Assembly (NCBI GenBank): GCA_021613535.1
Contig: CP075497.1
Location: 12,710,001-12,774,000, forward strand
Reading direction: 5' to 3'
Origin: Adineta vaga
Taxonomy: Eukaryota > Rotifera
DNA length: 64,000 nucleotides
Shown: one piece after another, positions 23,226-34,969 of the stretch
How the letters are laid out: each line of letters opens with the position of its first letter
Position numbering within the stretch: the first letter of the stretch is position 1
Position numbers and translations under genes: made by a program
Notes under the pieces: model-generated
What the model saw: the letters and a program-made list of their open reading frames with translations, nothing else
Told to the model about the DNA's origin: nothing
The model's database searches: none

Positions 23226-24418
23226 ATGTTTTATAAAGGAATATTTTGGTTATTATTTATATGTTTATTAACAATAATTGGAAATATTCTTGTTATTTTA
23301 TCAGTTTATCGTGAAAGATCACTTCATAATGCAACATATTATTATATTGTTTCATTATCTATAGCTGATTTATGTGTTGGAATTATTGTTATTCCATTAA
23401 CAATATTATTTGAAATCAATACAATAAATCCAACAAAATCATATTGTAATCTTTGGCATATAAGTGATGTTTGTGCATCAACAGCATCAATTTTAGCATT
23501 ATGTATTATATCAATTGATCGTTATAAAGGAATTCGTTCACCAATAACATATTCTCAATCATTTTTACGAAAACATTCATCAATTGTAATTGGATTCATA
23601 TGGTTTTGTTCGGCATTAATTTCAATTCCATTTGTTATTTTTCTTGGACAAAAATCTTCTTTAAAAGATCGTTCAATTCAACGATGTGAATTTCCATCTG
23701 ATCCAATCTTTGTATTAATATCATCATCAATATCATTTTATATTCCATTAATAATAATGGTTTTTGTTTATGGAAAGATTTTAATATTTTCACGTAAACA
23801 AATTCAAGCATTTCGTCAAGGTTATAAACAAACAAAGATTATTGATGGAATTTCTCAAACAACTTTATTTCTTTCATCATTTCATTTAAAAAAACTTCCA
23901 ATAAGAAACGATTCCAATGAACAAATTATATTAAGAATTCATAAAGGAAAATATAAACAAACTTATTTAGAAAATGATTCATCACGTCATCGTACATCGT
24001 CTTTATCTTTGTTATTTTTACAACGTATAAGAAATGCACGAAGAAATCGAAGTTGGTCAAGATTTTCTCATGAACATAAAGCAGCTAAAGTTTTAGGAAT
24101 TGTTATGGGTGTTTTTATTGCTTGTTGGTTGCCTTTCTTTCTTTTTCATTCATTGACTTCGATTTTTAATTTACAAATTTCATCAAAATTTCAACAAGAA
24201 CTTTTTCAATTATTTACTTATCTTGGTTATACAAATTCAGCTGTAAGTTTTTCATTTTTCTTTTATCTTCTCATTCTTTCTTTTTCTTTTAGTTAAATTT
24301 TTTTGTTTATGTTTTAACATCAAAAGAATTTCGTTTAGCTTTTATTAAACTTCTTTGTCCTCGTCATTATATTCAACGTTCTTTAATTAAACATTATCAT
24401 CATCAAACTCATGTATAA
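23226..24418 (+). CDS. rhodopsin-family GPCR, biogenic-amine-receptor-like
   Basis: There are two exons, 23226-24242 and 24293-24418, encoding about 380 residues. TM1 has GNILVILSV. TM2 has SLSIADLCVG. TM3 has the aminergic-type Asp in SDVCASTASILALCIISIDRY, which includes the DRY motif. A Cys pair is available (YCNLWH and QRCEFP). TM6 has CWLPFF. TM7 reads GYTNSALNFFVYV, where the usual NPxxY proline is Phe. The third intracellular loop is about 90 residues long and basic, as in adrenergic and dopamine-like receptors. The extracellular N-terminus from this ATG is only a few residues, so an upstream exon may be missing. The ligand cannot be assigned. Confidence 0.85.
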
Positions 24419-24419
24419 A

Positions 24420-24998
24420 AATTTTCATTTCGTATAGAAACAAATAGAATTCAAATGATGTTAGCGTCAGCTGTTGTTATTTTATGATGCTAACTACGTG
24501 TTATGTCTTTTCTACATATAAATGTATTGTCCTCTTGACTATCATATACTCTCGATGACTTATCTCTTTTTCTTTATTACGTTGCTAGATTTAGTTTTGT
24601 CTAGACTCGATCTTTTCTTTGGTTACATAGAGAGTTTATTTTTCTCTCTTTTTTTATTACACACTCGCTTCTTTTTTTAAATAAACGAACATTATCCTAA
24701 ATTATATTGATCTTCATCACCTCGAGCTACAGTTGGTAGATTCTCTATTGTTAGACTTCAAGTCATTACATTCATCCTCAAGCATGAGACTTACAAATGA
24801 CAATTGTCATATGAATCAAAGAGAGAGACAGAGAGATTTTTAAAAATTGTAACTAGAATAATTAAAGATTAAATATGAATGAATATAAACATCTTAGAGA
24901 AATAAATAATTGATTGAAAAAATAGATTTTTTTTGTAACGAATTTCTTTTTTAATATGAAAACAAAAAATAGAAATTTATATCAAAAAGATACAATTT
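24420..24998. other. intergenic, 3' UTRs of convergent genes
   Basis: This separates the GPCR stop codon from the stop of the minus-strand SAM carrier. It holds AT-rich sequence and short dinucleotide runs (GAGAGAGACAGAGAG near 24820). No gene was seen. Confidence 0.5.
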
Positions 24999-25000
24999 TG

Positions 25001-26187
25001 TCAATTATTTCGAGGAAAAAACAACGATGTAACAAATTCAAATGCACCAAAATAAATTAAACCACCAATTGAGATCCACATTGTTCGAGGTAATACTCCA
25101 CTATATAAACTATAGAAAACAACATTTAAATTATTATTTCAATAGAAAAAGAAAAGAACGAACGCAGTAAATCCTTCATTTCGAATAATATTTTTCATAA
25201 TTTTTAAAGAATGAGAAGCTGCATCAGCATCTGAATGCTAAAAACAAAACAGATTAAATCTTTTATAAAAAAGAAGGAATATTTACATGAGCTAACATAA
25301 TTCTTGTTTTTGCCACATCTAAAATTGAAATTTATCTTTATTGAAAAAGAGAAAGGAAGTAACCAAACCAAGTGGCGTTGTCAGAGAAGCAGCAATTCCA
25401 CCTGCAAGTGATCCACAAAGAGCTCCTTGCCATGGATAAACAGAATGACCTTGAATTTCACTCCAAGTTCTCTGTAAGAAAGAGAAATTCTTTTTCTTTT
25501 TAACATAAAGAAAAAAAAGATAAAAACAAACTTTAAAATATTCCCATAATGGAAATTGTATTACTGAAAATGGAATTTCTCTTGAAACAGTTGCTAAATA
25601 TCCTCGATAAAGACCAAAAAAACCCTAAAAACTAAAGAATTATTTGATTTAAAAAGATCCAATCAAAAGATTCAACTTCATTTTGTATTGTTGATCGTGC
25701 AATTGTTGATAAACGTAAATTTCGATCAATTTGCGCTCTTTGTTTAATAACTTCAACTGGAACACGTATTAAACAAGCTGACTAAAACCAAAACGAAGAT
25801 TTCATTTGTATAAAATATAAAATCAATTACAATTTCTCCAAATATTGCCGCTAACATATGAGTTTTCCATTGAGATTCAAAATGAAGAAATTGTTTGGTT
25901 AAATTATATGAAGTAAAAAAAAGAGCCGATGATGGACCACTACCAATTAATACTGAACCAACACCAGAATATAAAGATGAAAATAAAAATTTTCGATTTA
26001 AATTTTTCTTTTGTTGAAGACGAGTTTTAATTGTATCAATTGGATATAATGATAAATCAACAGAACAACCAGCGATTGATCCAGCCTTTAAAGAAATATT
26101 CATTCTTCTTTTTTAAAGATATAATTATAAGGAAAAACAAACCACTAATGAATGTTCGATTAATCTAATAAAATCAGTTTCTTTCAT
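25001..26187 (-). CDS. SLC25A26: mitochondrial S-adenosylmethionine carrier
   Basis: Exons start at 26187-26143, 26085-25831, 25781-25677, 25624-25532 and 25471 downwards, with two further short exons ending at TGA 25001. The protein has the three mitochondrial-carrier repeats. Repeat 1 has the signature [11 protein letters not shown], repeat 2 has [15 protein letters not shown], and repeat 3 has [15 protein letters not shown]. Family-specific stretches such as [34 protein letters not shown] and [18 protein letters not shown] match SAMC rather than other SLC25 members. It exchanges cytosolic SAM for S-adenosylhomocysteine across the inner membrane, supplying mitochondrial methylation. It lies about 110 bp from the stop of the sirtuin gene on the same strand. 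Confidence 0.93.
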
Positions 26188-26295
26188 TTTCAATTCTTTA
26201 TCTACAAAAAAAGAAAAATATATTTTCATTGATCTTTTTTTTCTAAAATATTTATTTTTTCATAAAAAATAAAATAAATTGTTCTTTTTTTATAT

Positions 26296-27541
26296 TTATT
26301 TTGAATTTGTTGATAATAATTGAGGAAGAATTTGTGCGGCTGGACCATGAAAATGATAACTAAATAAAAACAGAACGAAATAAAGATTTTCTTTAAAGAA
26401 AAACAAACGTTGCAATTGAAGTCGATGGAGTTGTTTCAATATTAATTTCAACAACAGGTATATTTCTTTCAGCAAATACTGATGCATAACCAGCAGCTGG
26501 ATAAACAACAGATGATGTTCCAATCTTTTAAATAGAAAACATATTAAATAAAAAGAAAAAGAAAAGAAAAGAAACTTACAACTAAGAATAAATCGCATAG
26601 TTGAATTTCTTTTTCAATTTTTTGTAAAACATCCGACCAAATTTGTTCACCAAACCAAACAATATGAGGACGAAGTAATCCATGACATTTTCGACAACGT
26701 GGAAGATCTTTTTCATCAATATCATCTTTATTATCAACATCAGATGATCTTTTAAATAAATAAATTTTAAATTTTGTTTTCTTTAACTAAAAAAATGATT
26801 TTTACTCTCGATTTCTTAATGATTCACAAATTGGACTTGAATTATTTTCTTCAATAAATGAACACGAAGTACAACGAACCATAAAGAGATTTCCTTGAAA
26901 AGAAAGTTCATTGCATCAATTTCAAATTAAACTGAATATCTCACCATGCATTTCAATTAAATTCTTTGTTCCAGCACGACGATGAAGACCTTATTTTTCC
27001 GAAAAAATGAAATGAAATTATAAAAAGAAGAAATAAATAGTTACCATCAACATTTTGAGTAATAACATGAAATCTTTTCCCTTCTTTTTCAAATCTTTTT
27101 TCAGCTTCTGCTAAAGCAAAATGTGCCTGAAAAACAAAACGATATGGTTTTAGTTTTAAAAATGAAAATTAATTTTGACTTTATTTGGTTCTTTTGTTCG
27201 AACAATTTCTCTTCGATAATGATAAAATTCCCAAACAAGAGATGGTGAACGTGAAAATGCTGTTGGAGTTGCTAAATCCTTTGAAAATATTCTTTTAAGA
27301 AGCATTTATTCTGAAGAAAATCAACTGAACTGTAGCTCGATATTGTCTCCAAAGTCCTCCTGCACCACGAAATGTTGGAACACCTGATTCAGCCGATATT
27401 CCTGCACCGGTTAAAACAAGAACGGATCGAGCATTGGCGATTAAACGACGAAATTCAACGATTTTTGCACCGGTCTAAACATAAATTTATTTTATGTTAT
27501 TTTTAAAGAAATCTTTTTCTTCTACTCACTGTTGAGGCCAT
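26296..27541 (-). CDS. SIRT5: NAD-dependent protein deacylase, SIRT5-like
   Basis: The gene has several short exons. Exon 1 encodes only MAST before GTGAGT. The Rossmann motif is [28 protein letters not shown] contains the Tyr and Arg (YxxR) that recognise succinyl and malonyl groups in class III sirtuins. QNVDGLH holds the catalytic His. Zn ligands come as CTSC and CRKC pairs. FGEQIWSD and [13 protein letters not shown] contact NAD. SIRT5 removes malonyl, succinyl and glutaryl groups from lysines, mainly in mitochondria. No obvious mitochondrial presequence is visible at this start. Confidence 0.92.
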
Positions 27542-27544
27542 TCT

Positions 27545-29140
27545 CGTCTCGTTTATTCGGTTTTTTTATCTAAAAGAATTCTTCGACATATTGATTATAA
27601 CCTTTAAGAAGAAAAAAATCGATATTTCAAAAAGGTTATTTCCAATTTTGAAATCTTTTTCTTTGATTTTCATAATTTTAAATAAATTAACTCAATCTTT
27701 CTTAAGAAATATTTTTAAAAAAAGTAAAGATTTGTTAATTTATTTCATCTTACTTATTTTTAGAAGTACAAAATAAATCATTGGTTCATTTTTTAATCAA
27801 TAGAAAAACGAGAAAGAATCACCTCTTCCTTCTCCTTTCGTTTCAATCATCTATCGACACACAGTCCTTTTCTGACAATTCTATCAATCCATATAACCAC
27901 AGTGTCACCCATAAACGACCCAGGATCATTCTGTCCAAAAGAAATTTTTTGGGTATAGAATCGATTATTGTTCATTACTTTTTAATCTTTTTTCCTGTGA
28001 ATCTAGTATTTAGTGTATTTCAACAGATAACTTAGATGATGGAATAGGGACAGTGGTTAAACGTAGTTTCGATAAAGGATAGTTCATAGGGTTTAATTGC
28101 GATATGCAAAAATTTTCGTCTTTCACACTGTTTTATTTTGCAGTCTTCTTATTATGGATTGCGGTCTATACAAATTGAATCACTTATTTTTGTTCATTTT
28201 GCTTTTGTTTACTGAGTTTTAGCAAACTACATTATCTTAATGAGTTCGCGATAATATGTGCATATAATATACGGTTGCAATCGATACTACTTCAGAGAGT
28301 ATATAATGAATTTTATATCAAATGAAAGCCCGTCAAAAGTGGAATCTATTAATACTAAATAGTTAGGATTATACGAACTTTTTCATATCTAGCTGAATCA
28401 ATTTTTATCAGCTTCATCCACTAGTTTGGTGTATACAGTTGAGATATCTGTAACTCCGTACTCGAAAAACGTTTTTGCTTTAAATATTTTGCACTATGTT
28501 GAAACGGCTCAAGAACCTAATAAATAAAATGGAATTCATATGTTGTAACAGAGAAATCGATGCTCTATCTAACCAAATGAAAAAAGAAACTTTTTGAAAG
28601 TTTACTGAAAGAAAGTAGACTAAGGAAAATGACCAAAAATAAGTGAACTAACTTATATATTGGAAATATTCAACAGAATTCATTCGAACGACTGCTAATG
28701 ATAATATTCACGAGATCGTAAAGATTCGAATGTAATATCACATATTAATTTCTTTTTTTTTGAGCAGTGAAATTGAAACATATTTACTGTATTAACAACT
28801 CATCTGTGTTTTAGTATTTAGATTTACATATGAACTGATTTTTAATAATCGTCAATATCTTGAGGGTGAATACTTTTCTCGCCGTTAACAGAAATATCAT
28901 GGTTTGTCGATTGATGTAGACAAAAGGAAATGAAGAGAATCAAAGCAACTTCAATGAGTCAGGACGAATAAGTTTCGTTAATTGCTGTCTATTTTACGCA
29001 AACGTTACGCTTGATTAATTGCTTAGATAAATCTATATTCAAAACAACCAATTTTGACAAGAATTACATAATTCGAATTCGAATATAAATGCACATTCAG
29101 CTATTTGATATCATTTCGTAGTTTTATTTTGTTATATTAT
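27545..29140. other. 1.6 kb without a recognisable gene
   Basis: The sequence looks less AT-biased than normal intergenic DNA here and carries only short broken ORFs (for example plus strand 27781-28035). I found no domain, RNA gene or clear terminal inverted repeat. It could be a decayed transposon or regulatory DNA. Confidence 0.4.
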
Positions 29141-29142
29141 AA

Positions 29143-30158
29143 TTATCTAGTAAAATAATGATAAAAAGAAAGAATTCTTTGATAAAATAAATGACGAAAC
29201 AATTGACTCGACAAAACTGAAACATAAAACGATGTTGAAAAACTAAAAAAATATAATGAACCACCAAGTTGAATTGAAAATCCAATTAAAACGAAATCAT
29301 TTGGATTAATATTTCCATTTGTAAATGCATTATGAATAATAAAATAAGTATAGGAGACAAAACGTAAAAGTGATAAAACAATACTCAGAATAACTTGAAT
29401 TAGAATGATCTTCAATCAAAAACAAATTTATTTATTAAAATCAAAAAAGTTTTTCTTTACTTTAAAAAGTTTCATTTCTAAACGTGCTTTTTTCCGATGA
29501 TTTTGTGGAAGTTGTCTTCGAATCATTAAACTTCTGATTTGTTCTTGAGATTTTTTCAGAGATAAAATTGTTAAAAATGTAAATATAAACATAAGAATAT
29601 GTGGTAAAAAGATGATTAAAATAATAAAATATAATGAAAATATAAATATATAAATATTTTGTGGAATTATTTGACAAGTATTATTATAAATATCATGATA
29701 AATTAATATATGAATTGATAAAAGACTTATTAATAAAAAAACAATAATTGAGAATATTTTCGCAATTTTTTGTTGAGATAACCAATGAATTTGAATATTA
29801 TTTGATCTAGAAATATATCGATCGAATGTTGTTAAAACCATATAATATGATGATAATGAGGGAAATATTATCACGACATAATAACGAATTTTACAAAATA
29901 TTCGAGATTTATTAAATAAATTATATGAAAATCGATCAATTGTTAAACGAACAATAACACAAAATAAAATTGTGATTAATTGAAATATTGTTACTAATAA
30001 TAAATAAAATATTGATGAAGATTTACCTAATTTTTTATTTGTTAATAATATTAAATTACAAATATTACCAATTGTACCAAATATTAATGTTATTATATCA
30101 ATACAAAATGTTAATTCGGAACTTATTTTTGTTAAAATTATTGAATAACTATTATTCA
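29143..30158 (-). CDS. rhodopsin-like GPCR, lineage-specific (peptide-receptor-like)
   Basis: There are two exons, 30158-29461 and 29409-29143, encoding about 321 residues. Seven hydrophobic segments can be counted. TM1 contains GTIGNICNLILL. The TM3 end reads LTTFDRYISRS, a DRY-type motif. TM4 and TM5 are Ile-rich. The intracellular loop 3 is basic (RRQLPQNHRKKARLEMK). The last TM segment (LYFFSFSTSFYVSVLSS) lacks an obvious NPxxY. The architecture resembles the large FMRFamide-receptor-like or orphan GPCR families expanded in rotifers. The ligand is unknown. The start is the second Met (MNNSYS), because the upstream codons precede the extracellular end. Confidence 0.75.
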
Positions 30159-30645
30159 TGATAATCTTTGTTAAAAAGATAATTTTCAACTTTTTCTTTT
30201 GTTAAAAAAACTTGGAAATATTTTAATTAATTTTCTTTTTCATGAAAATATTTCTTTACTATGTTTATATCAAAACGGAAATTAGATTTGCTTTTAACAA
30301 TTTACTTCTGGATATTTTAATTAAAAATTATCATCAATAGTTTATTCATTTTTATTGAACAAATAGCAAAAAAGGTCAAGAATTGGAGGAAGAAACATTT
30401 TATCTGATATATTTCTTTTTTTTTTCAGGAACATGACCGAGTGACCGAGTGCATCTGCTCTTCTTGAACGAATAGAAAATAGAAGAGAAAGAGAATGAGA
30501 GACAGTTGCTTCCATTATCATTTACTGATTTCTTTCTTCATAGTCGAACATATAGAATAGAAATTCCCATTTTTGTAAGTAGAAAAATTTTATACGAAAG
30601 AAATATTTAATTGTTGAATTTTGTTTTTATGTAGAAGAAATCTTA

Positions 30646-30852
30646 ATGGAAGCAATTAAAGCTGGAATTGAAAAAGTCAAAGAAGCTGTTGATAATAAAA
30701 AAGCTGATGAGAAATTAGAAAAAGCAAATGATCCAAATGTAAAACCAAGTGAACGATTGGATGCTGCTTTTGAAGCAGATAAAGCTGCAGCAAAAGCTGC
30801 TGAACATCATGCCAAGGCTGAAGAACATAAAGCAAAACATACACATAGTTAA
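30646..30852 (+). CDS. 68-aa Lys/Ala/Glu-rich hydrophilic protein (Grg1/LEA-like)
   Basis: The ORF starts MEAIKAGIEKVKEAVDNKKA and ends HAKAEEHKAKHTHS. It has no Cys, no Trp and no hydrophobic core. Low hydrophobicity and Ala/Lys/Glu periodicity suggest a disordered protein that could become an amphipathic helix, as LEA proteins do. The spacing of the segment NDPNVKPSERLDAAFEADKA and the following H..KAE.HK resembles the short fungal glucose-repressible Grg1 family; this is my own pattern match. A 5' UTR intron is likely (GTAAGT near 30576 to TATGTAG just before the ATG). Function is unknown; stress or desiccation protection is an inference. Confidence 0.7.
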   Translation: MEAIKAGIEKVKEAVDNKKADEKLEKANDPNVKPSERLDAAFEADKAAAKAAEHHAKAEEHKAKHTHS

Positions 30853-30869
30853 ATATAGACAATTACATT

Positions 30870-31690
30870 TATCATTTATGTTCAGTCAGTTTCTTTTTAT
30901 TCAATAAAATTAATCAAGCTCTATTACACATGTCTTTTCATAATTGTATTTTAAATCCAACAATTTCTAATTGAAAAGGTTAGAAATTTCTCAGAAAAAA
31001 TTGAAACTCTTCCTATTCGAAAGACTTCTACCATAAATCACAGAGACGACTGTTTCCACACTGAAATATTTAATCTTGGTAATGGTGAATCGCTTGAAAA
31101 GTATGTTTATGATCAGATTGAAACATAAATTTTAAAATCAACTCACTTACATGAAGTTCATTCGATTTACCACCTGATAATCAATGATTTGAAACATCTT
31201 TTTTCAGTACGTTTTATTTCATCAACAATTAAAATATTTATCCTAATTGATATAATTTAAAACGATATACATACGGTAATCTGATTGTATTTGACTTATT
31301 ATTTATTAACAAATCAAACTGGAAATGATCAAAATATTCCTTTTTACCATGGTATACAGATAGGACATTTATTGAAGCTATTTGTCATTCACACGCATCA
31401 TATCGACTTAAATTCGAGTTTAGCCCATAGTTTTTAGGTAACGAACAACTTTGATGATGAACTCATTCCTTTCTGCTCGTATTCATTATTTTGAAACTTT
31501 AAAAAAAGTATTGAAAGATCTGTTGATGAAAACAGTTCATGTACAAAACTAAAACATTTCAAATAGCGAGTCTCACTATTATATTTGATCACTATTTAAT
31601 ATATATATATATATATATAGAAAAAGATCTTTTTCAATAGTTATAATGAACTATAATTTATTCTTTTTATTTGATAAAAAGAAGAAGAAG
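30870..31690. other. intergenic, no gene seen
   Basis: About 0.8 kb lies between the 3' end of the small hydrophilic protein gene and the convergent protease gene. It includes an (AT)n run near 31600. No ORF with domain support was found. Confidence 0.5.
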
Positions 31691-31691
31691 A

Positions 31692-32822
31692 TTAAAATAA
31701 TCCAACATAATAAGGCCATGTAGCAATTCCACACATATTCTTATTTCGTCTAATTTTAAGATAGCCATTATCACCCCATGTTGATCCCCATGAATTTTTT
31801 ACTTTCCAATAATCAATACCATTTTCAGTACCATAACCAACAATAACTAAAGCATGATTCATATTTCTATGAGTTGGACAACCCGGTACATCGAAAATTC
31901 CCGATGCATAATGATCAAATTTATTTGAAACTTCTCTTAAAATCGTATCATTTCCTTCACGTAGACCGCAATTGAAAGAAAAATAAATAGGACCACGTGC
32001 AAAAAGAACTTGTTTCATATATGATTCATCTTCAGTTGGTAATTGTTCATATTGAAGTGGATATTTCTTATTAACAGAAAGAAGGGCACCATTTAATTTT
32101 TGACATTTATCTTGTTGTTTTCCATCACTAGTTGATGGATAATCTTTTTCTAAATTAAGTCGAAAACCATTATCACGAATATAATTAAATGTATCAGTAA
32201 AACTTCCACCTTCACAACCATTTGCATATGAACAATCAATTAATTCTTGTGGACTTAATGGACCTGATTGATTATAAATTTGTGCATAGGTCTTTTCTAA
32301 AGCACCAACCATAGCAAAAGCATAACATGAACCACAATGACGTTGATTTTTCACGGGTGTTACAGCGAATGGAACTCGATTTTGATTTGTCCAATCATAA
32401 AAATCAGGTAATTGAATATGTTGACGTGATTGAATTGGTTGATTTCGATTAACTGGTTCATTATTAATCTTTGTACGTAATTGATCACGTTCATGATCAG
32501 TCCAATCACTTAGTTCATTAATTTTTAATTTAAACGTACTGGATGGATTTTGATTATGTTGAAGAACATATTTTAAATTTGATTTAAATATTTGAATACG
32601 TTGAGATTTTTTAAAATCAACTTTTTTATTGAAATGTTCTTTTCGATATTGAATTTGAAAATATTCATAAAGACGATTTAATAGAATTGAATCATTTTCA
32701 ATTAAATCAATTGGATTTTGTTCATGTTTTAATATTGAATCAATATAATCTTGAACATTGATTAAACAATTGAATGTTCCAATTGAAGAAAATAAAAGGA
32801 AAAGAAGTATTTCGTATTTCAT
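31692..32822 (-). CDS. papain-family (C1A) cysteine protease, cathepsin-like
   Basis: The gene is a single exon of 376 residues from the Met that begins a signal peptide (MKYEILLFLLFSSIG). An I29 inhibitor propeptide follows (about residues 45-115). The mature enzyme begins near LPDFYDWTNQ. The oxyanion Gln and catalytic Cys are in VKNQRHCGSCYAFA. The catalytic His is in MNHALVIVGYG, and the Asn in VKNSWGSTWGDNGY. Cys pairs for the usual disulfides are present (CSYANGCEGG). It is a lysosomal or secreted endopeptidase, made as a zymogen. It lacks introns, unlike most neighbours, which could mean a retrocopy or loss. The assignment to cathepsin L or a related subgroup is not certain. Confidence 0.93.
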   Translation of the reverse strand: MKYEILLFLLFSSIGTFNCLINVQDYIDSILKHEQNPIDLIENDSILLNRLYEYFQIQYRKEHFNKKVDFKKSQRIQIFKSNLKYVLQHNQNPSSTFKLKINELSDWTDHERDQLRTKINNEPVNRNQPIQSRQHIQLPDFYDWTNQNRVPFAVTPVKNQRHCGSCYAFAMVGALEKTYAQIYNQSGPLSPQELIDCSYANGCEGGSFTDTFNYIRDNGFRLNLEKDYPSTSDGKQQDKCQKLNGALLSVNKKYPLQYEQLPTEDESYMKQVLFARGPIYFSFNCGLREGNDTILREVSNKFDHYASGIFDVPGCPTHRNMNHALVIVGYGTENGIDYWKVKNSWGSTWGDNGYLKIRRNKNMCGIATWPYYVGLF

Positions 32823-32990
32823 TCTTTTTCTTCTTTTTAATAAGAAAAGCAATTTTATTATCAATTATCAAATATTTTTATACGTCGTTTGTTTTTTTTT
32901 TCATCTGTGAAATTTTCTCATGAGAAAATAACAGATCAAAGTTTATTAAAGATAAGAAATAAACTGAGAAAACCCTTGAAAAAGAAAAAT

Positions 32991-34745
32991 TTATTGTTTT
33001 TGAGCAATAATTCGAATTCCACCAACATGTTTTCCATTGAAAAGTTTAACAATCGATTGATAAAAAGAATGTAAACGTTGATAAATATCTTCTCCATGAA
33101 TTTCAATTAAATTCATTTGATTTTTTTCAAATAAATCTAAACGTTCTTTTGTATAATTTCTCCAATCTTCTGATAAATCAACAGTTTTAAGTATGACAAA
33201 GCCTGATTGAATTAAATGATCTTTATATTGATCAATTGTTGGTAAATATTTACAAAAAACATCATGTTCTAAAATTTGTGATTCTTCATTAGTTAAATTT
33301 TCAATTCGAATAAAATCTTCACAATAAAAATATCCATTTGTTTTCAATAAACGAAATGATTTTTTCATTAAATTAATTCGATCAAATTCATTAAAATGTA
33401 AAATTGTAATCCAACTAAAAATTCCTTGATAAAAATTTTCTTGTAAATGTTGACTAACATTAAGAAAATCTCCTGCAATATGATGAATTTTATTTGATAA
33501 ATTACAACGATCAGTTAATTCATTTGCAAATTGTGATAAATCATTTTGTAATTCAATAGCTAATATATTTAAATGATATTTTCCAGCTAAATAACGAGAA
33601 CAGCCACCTAAATTGGAACCTATTTGAATAATCCATTTGGATGAATTTTGATTTTCATCAAGAAAATTTAATTCTTTCATTGATAAATCTAAAACTTCAA
33701 TTCCATGATAATGATTTTGATCAAATGAAAGTAAATCTTTATATGAAATTGAACCTTTTGCTAAACCGTTTGCACGTAAACTATTTCGTAATGAAATTAA
33801 TAATTCAGGTTTATTATAAAGACGCATTGATTTAATATCAACAATTAATTTTGCAATTCGTGTATCAAGAAAACGAATTGGATCAATTTGTTTAAAATTT
33901 TCATTTAAAATTTGTGCTGTTTTAAGTGAATCAATTGTGATTTCAATCGTTGATTCAGCAATTGAATTCTTTCCAATAATATTAACTTTATCAAACCAAG
34001 ATTTTGCATCATTTTCATTTAAATGAAATTTTTCAGAAATTCTTTTAATTGATTTTAATGAATTTTGTTGAAATGAAAGACAAGATTTTTCTAACGCTTT
34101 AAACATATTTTCTAAATGAATTAAATTTTCTCCAATAAATTTTTCTTTCGATGCAATTAGAAAACAAGGCCATGGTGTTATAATTTCACCAATACGACGA
34201 ATTTCTCCTTTATCGTAAAAAGGTTTTTGCATAAAATATTCCCAAAGAAAAGCAGATGATGTTTTATCATTAACTGATTTTCTTAAATTTTCAAAATTAT
34301 CATTAATTAAAAATTCAATCTCATTTTGTTTCCATCCATATTGATTTGCCAGAACACAACTCATTAAATGAGAACCACTTTGATATCTACTAATACCAAA
34401 TATTTCACCTTTTAAATCTTCAATTGAATTAAAATTTGAATTTGATCCAGTTGAAACTGACCAGATTAATGGTGATTGAACATATGTACCAATTAATCGT
34501 ATATCAGATCCTTTACAAATTTCATTAATTAAACCTTCAGTTAATGCAACAATAACATCAACTTCATCAGATTTTAATTTATTTAACATTGCACCAGTAC
34601 CTTCTTTAACCGAATGCCATTTTATATCAATTCCTTCTTTTAAAAACAGTTCTTCTTCTAAACCAATAATCCATGGTTCATTGAAATGTTCAGGTACACC
34701 AGCTACGCGTATTGTGGGATTGTTATTCACTTTTGTTTCATCCAT
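32991..34745 (-). CDS. Ca3427-like substrate-binding domain fused to a SAM methyltransferase
   Basis: This is a 584-residue intronless ORF with two parts. Residues 10-300 have a periplasmic-binding-protein type 2 fold like the NMT1/THI5/Ca3427 group: IRVAGVPEHFNEPW, a glycine/threonine ligand loop KEGTGAMLNKL, DVIVALTEG, and SRYQSGSHLMS. Residues 330-584 look like a class I methyltransferase: motif I IIQIGSNLGGCSRYLAGKYH, acidic motif II around LAIELQND, HHIAGDFLN, a post-motif region SWITILHFNEFDR, and LLKTNGYFYCEDF. Motif I begins IQIG rather than the usual (D/E)xG. There is no signal peptide, so it should be cytosolic. A small-molecule binding domain joined to a methyltransferase suggests one protein that captures and methylates a substrate; the substrate is unknown. 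The lack of introns and the prokaryote/fungus-like N-terminal domain suggest transfer. Confidence 0.8.
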   Translation of the reverse strand: MDETKVNNNPTIRVAGVPEHFNEPWIIGLEEELFLKEGIDIKWHSVKEGTGAMLNKLKSDEVDVIVALTEGLINEICKGSDIRLIGTYVQSPLIWSVSTGSNSNFNSIEDLKGEIFGISRYQSGSHLMSCVLANQYGWKQNEIEFLINDNFENLRKSVNDKTSSAFLWEYFMQKPFYDKGEIRRIGEIITPWPCFLIASKEKFIGENLIHLENMFKALEKSCLSFQQNSLKSIKRISEKFHLNENDAKSWFDKVNIIGKNSIAESTIEITIDSLKTAQILNENFKQIDPIRFLDTRIAKLIVDIKSMRLYNKPELLISLRNSLRANGLAKGSISYKDLLSFDQNHYHGIEVLDLSMKELNFLDENQNSSKWIIQIGSNLGGCSRYLAGKYHLNILAIELQNDLSQFANELTDRCNLSNKIHHIAGDFLNVSQHLQENFYQGIFSWITILHFNEFDRINLMKKSFRLLKTNGYFYCEDFIRIENLTNEESQILEHDVFCKYLPTIDQYKDHLIQSGFVILKTVDLSEDWRNYTKERLDLFEKNQMNLIEIHGEDIYQRLHSFYQSIVKLFNGKHVGGIRIIAQKQ

Positions 34746-34969
34746 CTTATTTCTTTATCATTCTTCTTTCATCGATACTCATTTATATATATATATTCTT
34801 CCTTTTTTTCTTTCTTATTCGAACATATCGTTACGCTTGAATGAATTTGTTATTTATGTCTATAGATGAATATCATATGAATAAAATCGCTTTCGTGTCT
34901 ATTTGATAATCTGATGAAAATAGAGAAAGATAAGAATAAGAATAAATTTATTCCTTTTTAAAACATATT

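Noticed and set aside
27781-28035. Plus-strand ORF in the 1.6-kb gap
   Set aside because: No domain, no conserved pattern and no splice partners. It is compatible with chance.
29462-29677. Second minus-strand ORF inside the GPCR
   Set aside because: It overlaps the GPCR coding exon in another frame and is Ile/Tyr-rich noise.
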